From NCBI GenBank assembly GCA_038239195.1, contig JBBSEZ010000006.1:1-63155 (forward strand): a DNA stretch of 63,155 bases, in the 5' to 3' direction. The notes beneath the pieces are model-generated. The model saw nothing but the letters and a program-made list of their open reading frames with translations. It made no database searches and had not been told where the DNA came from. Source of the stretch: JBBSEZ01 sp038239195. GTDB taxonomy: Bacteria; Planctomycetota; Planctomycetia; Gemmatales; Gemmataceae. A program made the position numbers and the translations under genes. Below are positions 1 through 8,340 of the stretch, piece by piece (within the stretch, counting starts at the first letter, position 1; each line of letters opens with the position of its first letter).

Positions 1-37
1 CCTGTCGAAAGAAGACAGGCTGGAAAGCCTGCCCCAC
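1..37 (-). repeat. Dispersed palindromic repeat, family R1
   Basis: Reads on the minus strand as a GTGGGGCAGGCTTTCCAGCC-type element followed by TGTCTTCTTTC. It contains a 6-bp hairpin (CAGGCT-ggaa-AGCCTG). A related copy lies at 60728-60765, with a partial one just after it at 60786-60822. The left end is cut by the window edge. It lies directly upstream of the transporter gene. Confidence 0.6.
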
Positions 38-46
38 GAGGGACGC

Positions 47-1393
47 ATGACCGCCATCGCCAGCTTGCTCGTAATCGCCCTGACGGTCTACGCCATCCTT
101 CGTCGCGTCGAGGTTCGGCTGGTGCTGGCGCTGGGCGCCCTCGCCCTGGGGGCGGTGGCGGGCAAGCCGCTCGTCATCTTGCAGACCTTCTTCCACTACC
201 TGACGCGCGAGCAATTCCTCTTGCCGCTCGGCTGCTGCATGGGCTTCGCCTACGTCCTGCGCCACACCGGCTGCGACCAGCACCTCGTCCACCTCCTCGC
301 CCGCCCCATCCGGCGGGTGCGCTTCCTGCTCGTCCCCGGCACGGTGCTCGTCGGCGTGCTGGTCAACGTGCCGATCGTCAGCCAGACCAGCACGCTCGCC
401 GTCGTGGGCGCCGTGCTGGTGCCCCTGTTGCGGGCGGCGCGCGTCTCGGCGGTGACCACGGGGGCGGCCCTGGTGCTGGGCGCGTCGATCGGCGGCGAAC
501 TGCTCAACCCCGCCGCCGTCGAGTTTCGCACCGTCACCGAGGCCATCAACGAGCGCGCCCTCGCACTCGGCGAGGGGCCGGCTTCCTCCGCCGAGTGCGT
601 CCTGCACGCCTGGCCGCTTCTGCTCGTCCACCTGCTGCTGGCCGTGCCCCTGTTCTGGCTCCTCTGCGCCCGCGCCGACCGGGGCCACGTCTTTTTCGAG
701 CCGGAGGAGAACGAGCCGGAGTTTCGCGTCAACCTGCTGAAGGCCCTGGTCCCGCTGGTGCCCGTGACGCTGCTGTTCCTGACGGCCTTACCGGAGCGCT
801 TCCGCGCCTTCACCGTGCCGCACGACTGGCTGGTGCCTGCCCGCTCGACGGGCTCGTACGACAGCCGGCTGATCGGTGCGGCGATGCTGATCGGCGTCCT
901 GGTGGCGGCGCTGACCGACCGGCACAAGATGGGCGACACGGCGAAGGAGTTTTTCGCGGGAGTCGGCTACGCGGTGACGAACGTCATCTCGGTCATCGTC
1001 GTCGCCAACTGCTTCGGCGACGGCGTCAAGGAGAGCGGCCTGGCGGCGTATCTGGGCGAGGCGATCATCGCGGCGCCGTCCCTGCTGCTGCCCGCCGCGG
1101 CGGTGGTGCCGCTGCTGTTCGCCTGGTGCTGCGGCTCGGGCATGGCCACGACGCAGACGCTGTTCCGCTTCTTCCTCGAGCCCGCCGTCGCGGTCGGGGA
1201 GGAGCCGTTTCAGGTGGGGGCGGTGGTGTCGCTGGCGGCCGCCGCGGGGCGCACCATGTCCCCAGTCGCGGCGGTGGTGGTCATGGGGGCCAAGCTCACC
1301 GGCACCGACCCGGTGCCGCTGGTGAAGCGCACGGCGCTGCCGGTGCTGGTCGGCATGGTCGGGGTCATCGTCGCGGCGCTGTTGCTGAGATGA
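47..1393 (+). CDS. DcuC-family C4-dicarboxylate transporter
   Basis: A 448-residue polytopic inner-membrane protein with about 10-12 hydrophobic segments from the first residue to the last. The stretch GASIGGELLNPAAVEFRTV near residue 145 and the Gly/Ala-rich GSGMATTQTLF near residue 364 resemble the two re-entrant half-sites of DcuC/ion-transporter-superfamily carriers. DcuC proteins move dicarboxylates such as succinate and fumarate, and the length fits that family (about 450-460). A GAGGG ribosome binding site lies 6 bases before the ATG. It stands alone: the next plus-strand gene is over 500 bases downstream. Family is fairly sure; the substrate is inferred. Confidence 0.85.
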   Translation: MTAIASLLVIALTVYAILRRVEVRLVLALGALALGAVAGKPLVILQTFFHYLTREQFLLPLGCCMGFAYVLRHTGCDQHLVHLLARPIRRVRFLLVPGTVLVGVLVNVPIVSQTSTLAVVGAVLVPLLRAARVSAVTTGAALVLGASIGGELLNPAAVEFRTVTEAINERALALGEGPASSAECVLHAWPLLLVHLLLAVPLFWLLCARADRGHVFFEPEENEPEFRVNLLKALVPLVPVTLLFLTALPERFRAFTVPHDWLVPARSTGSYDSRLIGAAMLIGVLVAALTDRHKMGDTAKEFFAGVGYAVTNVISVIVVANCFGDGVKESGLAAYLGEAIIAAPSLLLPAAAVVPLLFAWCCGSGMATTQTLFRFFLEPAVAVGEEPFQVGAVVSLAAAAGRTMSPVAAVVVMGAKLTGTDPVPLVKRTALPVLVGMVGVIVAALLLR

Positions 1394-1420
1394 GGGCGTG
1401 GCAATTCCCTCACCGGCAGC

Positions 1421-1470
1421 TTCTCCCTCGCCCCCAATCCCCCCGCGTACAGGGGAGAGGGGCTTTCGGG
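1421..1470 (+). repeat. Dispersed repeat, family R2 (CTCCCTCGCCCCCAATCCCC)
   Basis: The bases at 1423-1441 recur in reverse complement at 7460-7478 (19 identical bases). Both copies continue into GGGAGAGG-type pyrimidine/purine tracts. This copy sits just after the transporter gene. Confidence 0.6.
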
Positions 1471-1478
1471 ACAGGCTC

Positions 1479-1622
1479 TCAGCCGATGAGCGGCCGCCGC
1501 CCCACTTTCGCCGACGTCGGGTAGCCGCGCTCCAGCAGCGCCTTGGCCGCCCGTTCCGCGTGCCCCTGCCGCAGGTGGTTGGCGACCTTCCGCACCGCCG
1601 ACGTCGGGTCGCACGCCCGCAC
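1479..1622 (-). CDS. Small 47-residue protein, unknown function
   Basis: A short GTG-started reading frame whose codons end in G or C almost without exception, much more so than the other frames here. The protein contains HLRQGHAERAAKALLERGYP, a helical, basic stretch. A GAGGGG sequence lies about 7 bases before the GTG, and an in-frame TAG lies two codons upstream of it, so the start cannot be further out. It could be a genuine small protein or the 3' remnant of a longer gene. No family is recognised. Confidence 0.45.
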   Translation of the reverse strand: MRACDPTSAVRKVANHLRQGHAERAAKALLERGYPTSAKVGRRPLIG

Positions 1623-1920
1623 GACCTACCCCTCGGCGTACGGCCTGAAGCAGTGGCCCTCTCCTTCCGTTTGGCGCGTTTCGTCCAAATTGACCGGCTG
1701 CGCCGGGGCGAGCTCGCTATCATTAAGGGTGGCGAAATCGTTCGGCAGCCCTACGGGCAGGGCCTGGTTCTCTGGCCGGCGGTTGCTCGGCAGCAGATCG
1801 AGCCTCCCGGCGCAATGCTCGCCCGGGAGCCGGAAAGAGTGGGCCATGACGGCCCCCGGCCGGAAATCGACAGAGAAGATCGGATGGTACGGCCCCGATC
1901 CGACTCAAGAGATGCGCTCG

Positions 1921-2355
1921 ATGAACGCGGCCACCCCGGCGATTCAGGACCTGGCTCGGCGGGTGCTCGCCCTGGAGGCGGCGCGCGACTCGTCCGACGG
2001 GCGGGGCGGCGAGGCCATGCAGGTCTGTGAAAAGTTGCGGGTGCCGCTCGCGAAGTTAGTGGGAGTGGCGGGCTTTCGGTCCCTCATGGGAAGGTCCCTG
2101 GCGCTTGCGACGGCGGAAGTGCCCTGGCTCGACTCGGTGCAAGTCCGGGCGGACGGGTCGTTGGAAGGATTCGACGCGGCGAGGCGTCCACGAGACGGGG
2201 CCCCGGACGGTGAGGCGGGAGTCGCGATCGTGGGCCAACTGCTCGGTCTCCTGGTGACGTTTATCGGCGAGCCCTTGACGCTGCGCCTCGTGCGCGACGC
2301 GTGGCCCGACGTGCCTGCGGACGAAACAGCCCAGAGAGCCGAGGGACGACCATGA
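1921..2355 (+). CDS. Conserved protein upstream of KaiC-like ATPase
   Basis: A roughly 144-residue protein beginning MNAATPAIQDLARRVLALEA. The body has a CEKLRVPLAKLVGVAGFRSL stretch and an amphipathic LLGLLVTFIGEPLTLRLV segment near the C-terminus, so it is probably a small helical soluble protein. Its stop overlaps the start of the KaiC-like gene (ATGA at 2352-2355), so the two are translationally coupled. In-frame starts also exist at 1846 and 1912; 1921 was chosen because the conserved-looking part begins there. From its position it is probably an accessory of the KaiC/kinase module. Function unknown. Confidence 0.75.
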   Translation: MNAATPAIQDLARRVLALEAARDSSDGRGGEAMQVCEKLRVPLAKLVGVAGFRSLMGRSLALATAEVPWLDSVQVRADGSLEGFDAARRPRDGAPDGEAGVAIVGQLLGLLVTFIGEPLTLRLVRDAWPDVPADETAQRAEGRP

Positions 2356-3842
2356 GCGCGGAACACCGGGTGACGATTCGGAAGCTGCCGACCGGGGTGC
2401 CGGGGCTCGACGAGATTTTGGGCGGTGGCCTGCCCGAGTACTCGTTCAACATCCTCGCCGGGGCCCCGGGCGGCGGAAAGACCACGCTCGCCCATCAGAT
2501 CGCGTTCGCCAACGCCACCCCGGACCGGCCGGTCCTGTACTTCACCGTGCTGGGCGAGCCGGCCATCAAAATGCTCCGCTACCAGCAGCAGTTCCAGTTC
2601 TTCGACCCGGCCAAGATGGGCTCCGCCGTCCGGTTCATCAACCTCAGCCACGTGGCGCTGGAGAAGGACCTGGAAGCGGTCCTGGGGGAGATCGTCAAGG
2701 AGGTCGAGGCCTTCAGCCCCGGCGTCGTCGTGGTGGACTCGTTCCGGACGGTGGTGCGGAAGGCCGCGGGAGGGACGGGCGAGGCGGAGCTCCAGGGCTT
2801 CATCCAGCGGCTGGCCCTCCACCTGACGAGCTGGCAGGCGACCACCTTCCTGATCGGGGAGTACACCGAAGGGGAGGTCCGCGACAACCCCGTCTTCACG
2901 GTGTCCGATGGGCTCTTCTGGCTGTACCAGCAGGTCGAGCGGAACTCGATCGTGCGGAAGCTCCAGGTCATGAAGCTCCGGGGGCAGGTCTCGGTCCCGG
3001 GCCTGCACACGTTCCGCATCACCGCTGCGGGGGTGCAGGCCTTCCCGCGCACGTTCGGCCTCACCGGGCGGACGAAGAAGGCGCGCGACCGGCGGCGGCT
3101 CTCGTTCGGGGTCGCCGAGCTCGACGCGATGCTCGGCGGCGGGGTGCCCGAGGGCGACAGCCTGCTGGTGGCGGGCCCGTCCGGGACGGGCAAATCGGTC
3201 ATCGCGACCCAGTTCATCGCCGAGGGCCTCCGCCTCGGGGAGCCGGGGATCGTCGCCATTTTCGAGGAGCGGCCGGAGGAGTACGCGGGACGGGCCGCCA
3301 ACCTCGGCATGGACTTCGAGGCGCCCCAGAACGACGGCACGCTCAGCATCATCTACCTGCGCCCCCTCGACCTTTCGGTCGATGAGGCCATGCGCGAGCT
3401 CCTCGATGCGGTGGAGCGGACGGGCGCGAAGCGAGTGGTGATCGATTCCATGGCGGGGTTCGAGATGGCCCTGGCCCCCGGCTTTCGCGCCGACTTCCGC
3501 GAGTCGCTCTACCGGATGATCGGGGCGCTGACGCGGACCGGCGTCACGATCGTGAGCACCGTCGAGGTGATCGAGACCTTCACCGAGTTCCCGTTGAGCC
3601 AATACTCCATCTCGTTCCTGAGCGACGACATCATCCGCCTGCGGTACGTGGAGATCGACAGCCAGCTCCGCAAGGTGCTGGTGGTCGTCAAGATGCGGGG
3701 CGGCGATCACAGCAAGGACGTCCGCGAGTACGAGATCACGTCGAAGGGGCTACGAGTCGGCGCGCGCATTACGGGCTATCACGGCCTGCTCACGGGGGTC
3801 CCCGAACCGCTGGCCCCCGGCACGGCAGGCCACAAAGGGTAG
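2352..3842 (+). CDS. KaiC-like double-domain RecA-superfamily ATPase
   Basis: 496 residues with two KaiC/RadA-type ATPase domains. Domain I (about 10-245) has Walker A GAPGGGKTT at 37-45; domain II (about 255-480) has GPSGTGKS near 275-282. The catalytic Glu pair of KaiC is present in domain II (FEERPEE, about 305-306) but in domain I the matching place reads LGEP. The KaiC autophosphorylation region is recognisable as SISFLSDD: the residue aligned with Ser431 is Ser421, but the partner Thr432 is Phe422. There is no kaiA or kaiB here, so a circadian clock is unlikely. It is followed 9 bases later by a hybrid histidine kinase, suggesting it gates or reads kinase signalling. The ATG at 2352 overlaps the previous stop. 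Confidence 0.92.
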   Translation: MSAEHRVTIRKLPTGVPGLDEILGGGLPEYSFNILAGAPGGGKTTLAHQIAFANATPDRPVLYFTVLGEPAIKMLRYQQQFQFFDPAKMGSAVRFINLSHVALEKDLEAVLGEIVKEVEAFSPGVVVVDSFRTVVRKAAGGTGEAELQGFIQRLALHLTSWQATTFLIGEYTEGEVRDNPVFTVSDGLFWLYQQVERNSIVRKLQVMKLRGQVSVPGLHTFRITAAGVQAFPRTFGLTGRTKKARDRRRLSFGVAELDAMLGGGVPEGDSLLVAGPSGTGKSVIATQFIAEGLRLGEPGIVAIFEERPEEYAGRAANLGMDFEAPQNDGTLSIIYLRPLDLSVDEAMRELLDAVERTGAKRVVIDSMAGFEMALAPGFRADFRESLYRMIGALTRTGVTIVSTVEVIETFTEFPLSQYSISFLSDDIIRLRYVEIDSQLRKVLVVVKMRGGDHSKDVREYEITSKGLRVGARITGYHGLLTGVPEPLAPGTAGHKG

Positions 3843-3851
3843 GGGTGCCTC

Positions 3852-5474
3852 ATGAGTAAGGAAGCGTTGCCGGCCGTGGGGACGGGCCCGTTCGACCTGC
3901 CCCGCCTGTGCCGCTACTTCTCCGAGCGGTCGCCCGAGCCGATGTTCGCCGTCGAGGGGGCAACGCACGTCGTGCGCTACCTGAACCCCGCGTTCGCCCG
4001 TCTCGCCGGGAAGTCGCCCGGCGAGCTGATCGGCCTTCCGTTCACCGAGGCCATCTCGGAAGGAGCGGGGAACGGGTGCGCGGCGCTGCTCGACCGCGTC
4101 TTCCGCACCGGAACGCCCGAGAACCTGACCGAGCAGGAACACCTCCAGTCGCAACCGGCCCCCGTTTATTGGTCGTACGCGATGTGGGCGATCCTGGGGG
4201 CGGACGAGCGGCCGGCGGGGGTCATGGTCCAGGTGACGGACGCGACGGAGGCCGCGACCTTCCGCTCGCAGGCGACGGCGATGAACGAGGCGATGATGAT
4301 TTCGTCCGTCCGCCAGCACAAGCTCGCGGAAGCGGAGGAGTCGCTCAGCGCGCGGCGGCAGGCCGCCGTTCAGGCTAGAGACCGCTTCCTCGCCGTCGTG
4401 AGCCACGAGCTCCGCAACCCCCTCGCGTCGCTGAGTAACGGGCTACACCTCCTCGGACTGGCTGGGGACGACGCGGCCTTGGCGGAGAGCTCGCGGGGCA
4501 TCATGGAGCGGCAGTTGAAGCAGATCGTGCGGCTGGTGGACGACCTGCTCGACGTCAGCCGGATCACGACGGGCAAACTGGAGCTCCACAAGGAGCGCGT
4601 GGACCTCGCGGCGGTGCTGCGGGACGCCGTGGAGGCGAGCCGGCCGCTGATCGACCGCGGGGGCCACGAGCTAACTCTCGCGCTGCCGCCGGGCCCGGTC
4701 CTGCTGGACGCCGACCCGACCCGGCTCGCCCAGGTCTTCCTGAACCTGCTGAACAACGCCGCCAAGTACAGCGAGCCGGGCGGGCACGTCCGGCTATCCG
4801 TCGGGCGGGACGGGGGCGAGGTCGTGGTGAGCGTCCGGGACGCCGGGATCGGCATCCCCTTCGCCGCCCTGTCCCACGTCTTCGAGGCCTTCGTCCAGGT
4901 GGACACGTCGTGGCAGCGGGCCCAGGGCGGATTGGGCATCGGGTTGTCGCTGGTCAAGGAGTTCGTCGCGCTGCACGGCGGGCGGGTCGAGGCCCACAGC
5001 GACGGCCTCGGGAAGGGCAGCGAGTTCGTCGTCCGCCTGCCGACGGCCATCGACTCGCCCGCCGCGGGGCCGCCCGTCGCGGCCGAGCAGCCGCGCGGGC
5101 CGCGCCGCCGCATCCTCGTGGTGGACGACAACCGGGACGCGGCGGAGTCGCTCGGGATGATGCTGGAACTCATGGGGCACGAGGTACGCAGGGCCCACGA
5201 CGGGGAGGCGGGGGTGCTGGCGGCGGCGGAGCTCCGGCCGGACTTGGTCCTGATGGACCTCGGGATGCCGCGGTTAAACGGGTACGAGGCCGCCCGCCGC
5301 ATCCGGGCGGAGCCGTGGGGGCGCGGGCCGTTCCTCGTGGCCCTGACCGGCTGGGGGACCGACGACGACCGGCAGCGGACGCACGACGCCGGGTTCGACC
5401 GGCACCTGGTCAAGCCGGTGGACGTGGACGCCCTCGCGCGAATGATCGCCGAGCTGCCGATCGAATCGCCCTGA
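3852..5474 (+). CDS. PAS hybrid sensor histidine kinase with C-terminal receiver
   Basis: 540 residues, no membrane segment, so a cytoplasmic sensor. Domain order: PAS-like sensor about 18-140, coiled coil about 140-180, HisKA with VSHELRNPL (His185), HATPase_c about 285-410 (N-box NLLNNAAKYS, G1 DAGIGIP, G2 GGLGIGLSLV), Pro/Ala linker, receiver about 418-537 with DLGMP (Asp469) and Lys in LVKPVD. It starts 9 bases after the KaiC-like gene. Its first 160 residues are roughly 80% identical to those of the next kinase, but the kinase core is of a different subtype. The receiver lacks an output domain, so phosphate probably passes to a protein coded elsewhere or to the neighbour. Confidence 0.93.
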   Translation: MSKEALPAVGTGPFDLPRLCRYFSERSPEPMFAVEGATHVVRYLNPAFARLAGKSPGELIGLPFTEAISEGAGNGCAALLDRVFRTGTPENLTEQEHLQSQPAPVYWSYAMWAILGADERPAGVMVQVTDATEAATFRSQATAMNEAMMISSVRQHKLAEAEESLSARRQAAVQARDRFLAVVSHELRNPLASLSNGLHLLGLAGDDAALAESSRGIMERQLKQIVRLVDDLLDVSRITTGKLELHKERVDLAAVLRDAVEASRPLIDRGGHELTLALPPGPVLLDADPTRLAQVFLNLLNNAAKYSEPGGHVRLSVGRDGGEVVVSVRDAGIGIPFAALSHVFEAFVQVDTSWQRAQGGLGIGLSLVKEFVALHGGRVEAHSDGLGKGSEFVVRLPTAIDSPAAGPPVAAEQPRGPRRRILVVDDNRDAAESLGMMLELMGHEVRRAHDGEAGVLAAAELRPDLVLMDLGMPRLNGYEAARRIRAEPWGRGPFLVALTGWGTDDDRQRTHDAGFDRHLVKPVDVDALARMIAELPIESP

Positions 5475-5575
5475 CCCCGGCACGACGGAGCGCCTCGGTG
5501 GGACGGCTGCCTCACGGGCTACCGTGGCCCGGGGAGCGCGAGGGCGGGATTGGGGCCAGTACGCGGGAGTGAGTC

Positions 5576-7234
5576 ATGAGTACGGAAGCCGCGCTGGGTG
5601 CGGGGACGGGCTCGTTCGACCTGCCTCGCCTGTGCCGGTCCTTCGCCGAGCGGTCGCCCCAGCCGATGGTCGCAGTCGAGGGGGCGACGCACGTCGTCCG
5701 CTACCTCAACCCGGCTTTCGCCCGCCTGGCCGGGAAGACGGCGGGCGAACTGCTCGGCCTCCCGTTCGCCGAGGCCGTGCCGGAGGGCGCGGGGAACGGG
5801 TGCCTGGCCCTGCTCGACCGCGTCTTCCGAACGGGCATGCCGGAGAACTTGGCGGAGCAGGAACATCGCCAGGCGCCACCCACTTACTGGTCGTACGCGC
5901 TGTGGGCGATCCTCGGGGCAGACGAGCGCCCGGCCGGGGTCATGGTCCAGGTGACGGACGCGACGAAGGCCGAGGTCTTCCGCCGGCAGGCGACGGCGAT
6001 GAACGAGGCGCTGGTGGTCTCGTCCGTCCGGCAGCACGAACTCATCGAGACAATCCAGCGGGGCGAGCAGGACAGGCGCGAGTTGGAGGCCCAGATGTTC
6101 CAGGCCCAAAAGCTGGAGAGCCTGGGCGTGCTGGCGGGGGGGATCGCCCACGACCTGAACAACATGCTGACGCCGGTCATCGGCTTCGCCGAGCTCGCGT
6201 CCAACTGTTTGCCGGAAGGCTCCCCCGCCGCCCCCATGCTGGCGGAAGTCGGGAAGAACGCCCGCCGGGCCGCCGACCTCGTGCATCAGATCCTGGCTTA
6301 CGCGGGCAAGGGTCGGTTCGTCATCCAGCCGATCGACCTGTCCGCCCTCGTCCGCGAGATGGCCGGGTTGCTCGGATCGGCGGTCTCGACCAACACCAAA
6401 CTCGGGTACGACCTGGCCCCGGCGCTCCCCGCCGTGGAGGGAGACGCCACGCAACTTCGACAAGTCGTCATCAACCTGGTCGCGAACGCCTCCGAGGCCG
6501 TCGCGGAGAGGGGCGGGACCGTCACCGTGCGGACCGGGCCCATTCGGGCCGACGACGAGGCGCCGCGGCCCTCGCACCCGAACGCAGGGCCGGCGAAGGG
6601 GCCGGCCGTTTTCCTGGAAGTGGAGGACTCGGGGTGCGGGATGACCGCGGACGTGATCGACAAAATGTTCGACCCCTTCTTCACCACGAAGTTTACCGGC
6701 CGGGGGCTGGGGCTGGCCGTCGTCCAGGGAGTCGTCCGCGGGCATCGCGGCGCCCTCCAGGTTCGCAGCGAGCCCGGCAGGGGGACGACGTTCCGCCTCG
6801 TCCTGCCCTGCTCGACCAAGCCCGCGGCGGCGCCGGTCGCGCCCCGACGGCCGGAGGGCTGGCGGGGGACCGGCACGATCCTGGTGATCGACGACGAGGA
6901 GGCCATTCGCGACGTCGCGGGCCGCATTTTGGCAAAGGCGGGCCTCGCGGTGCTGGTCGCCGGGGACGGACAGGAAGGCGTCCGGGTGTTCCGCGAGCAC
7001 CAGGAGAGCGTGGGCGCGGTCGTTCTGGACCTGACCATGCCGAGGATGGGAGGGCTCGAGGCCTCGCGGGCGTTGCGGGGCTTGCGGCCGGGCCTCCCGA
7101 TCGTCCTCATGAGCGGTTTCAGCATGCAGGAGGTGACCCTCCAGTCCGCGGGCCTGGAGATCACCGGGTTCGTGCAGAAGCCGTTCAAACTACTCGACCT
7201 GCTCGCGGCCGTCCGTCACGCGCTGGGGCAGTGA
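5576..7234 (+). CDS. PAS hybrid histidine kinase, NtrB-type core, C-terminal receiver
   Basis: 552 residues, soluble. PAS-like sensor about 18-138 nearly matches that of the upstream kinase. A coiled coil follows, then a HisKA variant with GGIAHDLNNMLTPVIGFAEL (His192), the form seen in NtrB-like kinases, HATPase_c about 285-415 (DSGCGM, FDPFFTTKFTGRGLGLAV), and a receiver about 430-550 with DLTMP (Asp485) and Lys in VQKPF. The gap to the previous kinase is 101 bases, without a clear terminator, so co-transcription is likely. A paralogue made by duplicating the sensor or swapping the kinase half is inferred from the sharp change in similarity after about residue 160. Confidence 0.92.
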   Translation: MSTEAALGAGTGSFDLPRLCRSFAERSPQPMVAVEGATHVVRYLNPAFARLAGKTAGELLGLPFAEAVPEGAGNGCLALLDRVFRTGMPENLAEQEHRQAPPTYWSYALWAILGADERPAGVMVQVTDATKAEVFRRQATAMNEALVVSSVRQHELIETIQRGEQDRRELEAQMFQAQKLESLGVLAGGIAHDLNNMLTPVIGFAELASNCLPEGSPAAPMLAEVGKNARRAADLVHQILAYAGKGRFVIQPIDLSALVREMAGLLGSAVSTNTKLGYDLAPALPAVEGDATQLRQVVINLVANASEAVAERGGTVTVRTGPIRADDEAPRPSHPNAGPAKGPAVFLEVEDSGCGMTADVIDKMFDPFFTTKFTGRGLGLAVVQGVVRGHRGALQVRSEPGRGTTFRLVLPCSTKPAAAPVAPRRPEGWRGTGTILVIDDEEAIRDVAGRILAKAGLAVLVAGDGQEGVRVFREHQESVGAVVLDLTMPRMGGLEASRALRGLRPGLPIVLMSGFSMQEVTLQSAGLEITGFVQKPFKLLDLLAAVRHALGQ

Positions 7235-7353
7235 CGCGAATCGCTGTGTTGTGGTCGGTTCGACCGCCCCTGCGAACGCTCGGAAGATCGCCGCACGCTG
7301 CTGCCGATTACGCTCCGGCAGCGGCCGCTCGCGTCAGAGTCTATCCCGAAGTC

Positions 7354-7480
7354 CTCCCCTCTCCCCCGAGTACACGGGGAGAGGGGGAGAGTGGCTGTGG
7401 GGGTCTGGAAAAAACAGTCGCGCTTCCCCTTCTGGCTTCCCATCTCCCTCCTTGGGAGAGGGGATTGGGGGCGAGGGAAA
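7354..7480. repeat. Palindromic repeats, families R2 and related
   Basis: The segment between two convergent genes has a purine/pyrimidine palindrome (CTCCCCTCTCCCCCGAGT then ACACGGGGAGAGGGGGAGAG, 7354-7391) and the reverse complement of the family R2 sequence at 7460-7478. The palindrome could act as a bidirectional terminator for the convergent genes, although there is no U-tract. Confidence 0.5.
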
Positions 7481-7486
7481 CACCCC

Positions 7487-8329
7487 CTACATCACCCGGC
7501 CTCCGGGCACGGCCTCCCACTCCAGGCCCAGTTGCGCCTCCTTGGCGCGCTGGGCCTGCTCGGCCCACACGGTGCCGGCGTGTTCCTTGATGACGCGCTC
7601 GAACAGGGCCCGCGAGGTGTTCAGGAGCTCCTTGACCTCCTTGTTGCGCGGAATGGTGATCGGCCCGGGCACCAGGCGCCAGCCCACGTGCATGGCCTGG
7701 TTCAGGAGCGGGAGCTCCTTGCGCATCGTGCCGAGGCCAGCCTGCTGGTGCTCCAGCACGACGAGCTGGGACTGCACGCAAGCGCGGGCGAGGTCGTAGT
7801 TCGCTTGCCAGCGCGGCGGGTGGGAGGGGCGCATCGCTTCGAGGCCCTTCAGTTCGTCCAGCAACTCGGTCAGTTGCCAGATCATCCGGCCGATGCCCTT
7901 GTTGTCCTCCAGCAAGCGCGCCTGAAAGCGCACCTCGCCCGCTCGCCCGCCCCCGGGCACGGCGTAGGCTCGCCTGAGCGCCGAAGGGGCGATCCTCCAT
8001 CTGGCGCGCAGCGCATCGACGTCGCCCGCCAGGTCGGCGGGGGCCTTCGCCGTCGAGGTGGCCCAGAGGGCGAGCTGGGCCTTGCGCACGGCGGCGCTGA
8101 AGCGCGTTTCCGGACCGGACTTGTAGCGGGCCATCGAGGCGGCGTCGAAACAGGGGAGCTCTTTGCGCCTGCCCTCCGGCCCGAACGGCGGGGGCAACGC
8201 CACCTCGCGGGCGACCTCCCGGCGAAAGTTCAGCGTCGAGCCCTCGGGCAACGGCAGCGGGGCCGCAGCCAGGGCGAGTACGGCGAGCCCACTCGCGAGG
8301 ATCGCGCCCACGATGGTCCTGCCTGTCAC
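7487..8329 (-). CDS. Secreted protein of unknown function (280 aa)
   Basis: Begins at GTG after GAGGGGGGGAC, with an N-terminal hydrophobic signal segment (residues about 5-24, ending AAAPLPLP). The mature part is mostly helical and charged, with no repeats, cysteine pairs or catalytic motif that I recognise. It starts 11 bases after the stop of the large ThuA/LamG gene and is probably cotranscribed with it, so it may be an envelope partner of that protein. Not assigned to a family. Confidence 0.75.
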   Translation of the reverse strand: MTGRTIVGAILASGLAVLALAAAPLPLPEGSTLNFRREVAREVALPPPFGPEGRRKELPCFDAASMARYKSGPETRFSAAVRKAQLALWATSTAKAPADLAGDVDALRARWRIAPSALRRAYAVPGGGRAGEVRFQARLLEDNKGIGRMIWQLTELLDELKGLEAMRPSHPPRWQANYDLARACVQSQLVVLEHQQAGLGTMRKELPLLNQAMHVGWRLVPGPITIPRNKEVKELLNTSRALFERVIKEHAGTVWAEQAQRAKEAQLGLEWEAVPGGRVM

Positions 8330-8340
8330 GTCCCCCCCTC

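Larger units (their letters stand above)
1394..1920. other. Intergenic region with repeats and one short ORF
   Basis: No long gene is convincing here. It holds a repeat (1421-1470) and a short minus-strand ORF (1479-1622) with strong third-position GC bias. TTGACC at 1690 and TATCAT at 1718 look like promoter halves but are 22 bases apart, which is too far for a normal sigma-70 promoter. Confidence 0.5.

Noticed and set aside
1690..1723. Sigma-70 promoter (TTGACC and TATCAT) before the KaiC operon
   Set aside because: The two boxes are 22 bases apart, beyond the normal 16-18 base range.
1944..3710. 588-codon minus-strand frame across the KaiC-like gene
   Set aside because: His/Glu/Asp-rich shadow typical of antisense GC-rich sequence; the plus strand has Walker motifs.
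2352..3842. Circadian clock KaiC
   Set aside because: No kaiA or kaiB gene in the window, and one of the two autophosphorylation residues is Phe. Treated as KaiC-like signalling ATPase.
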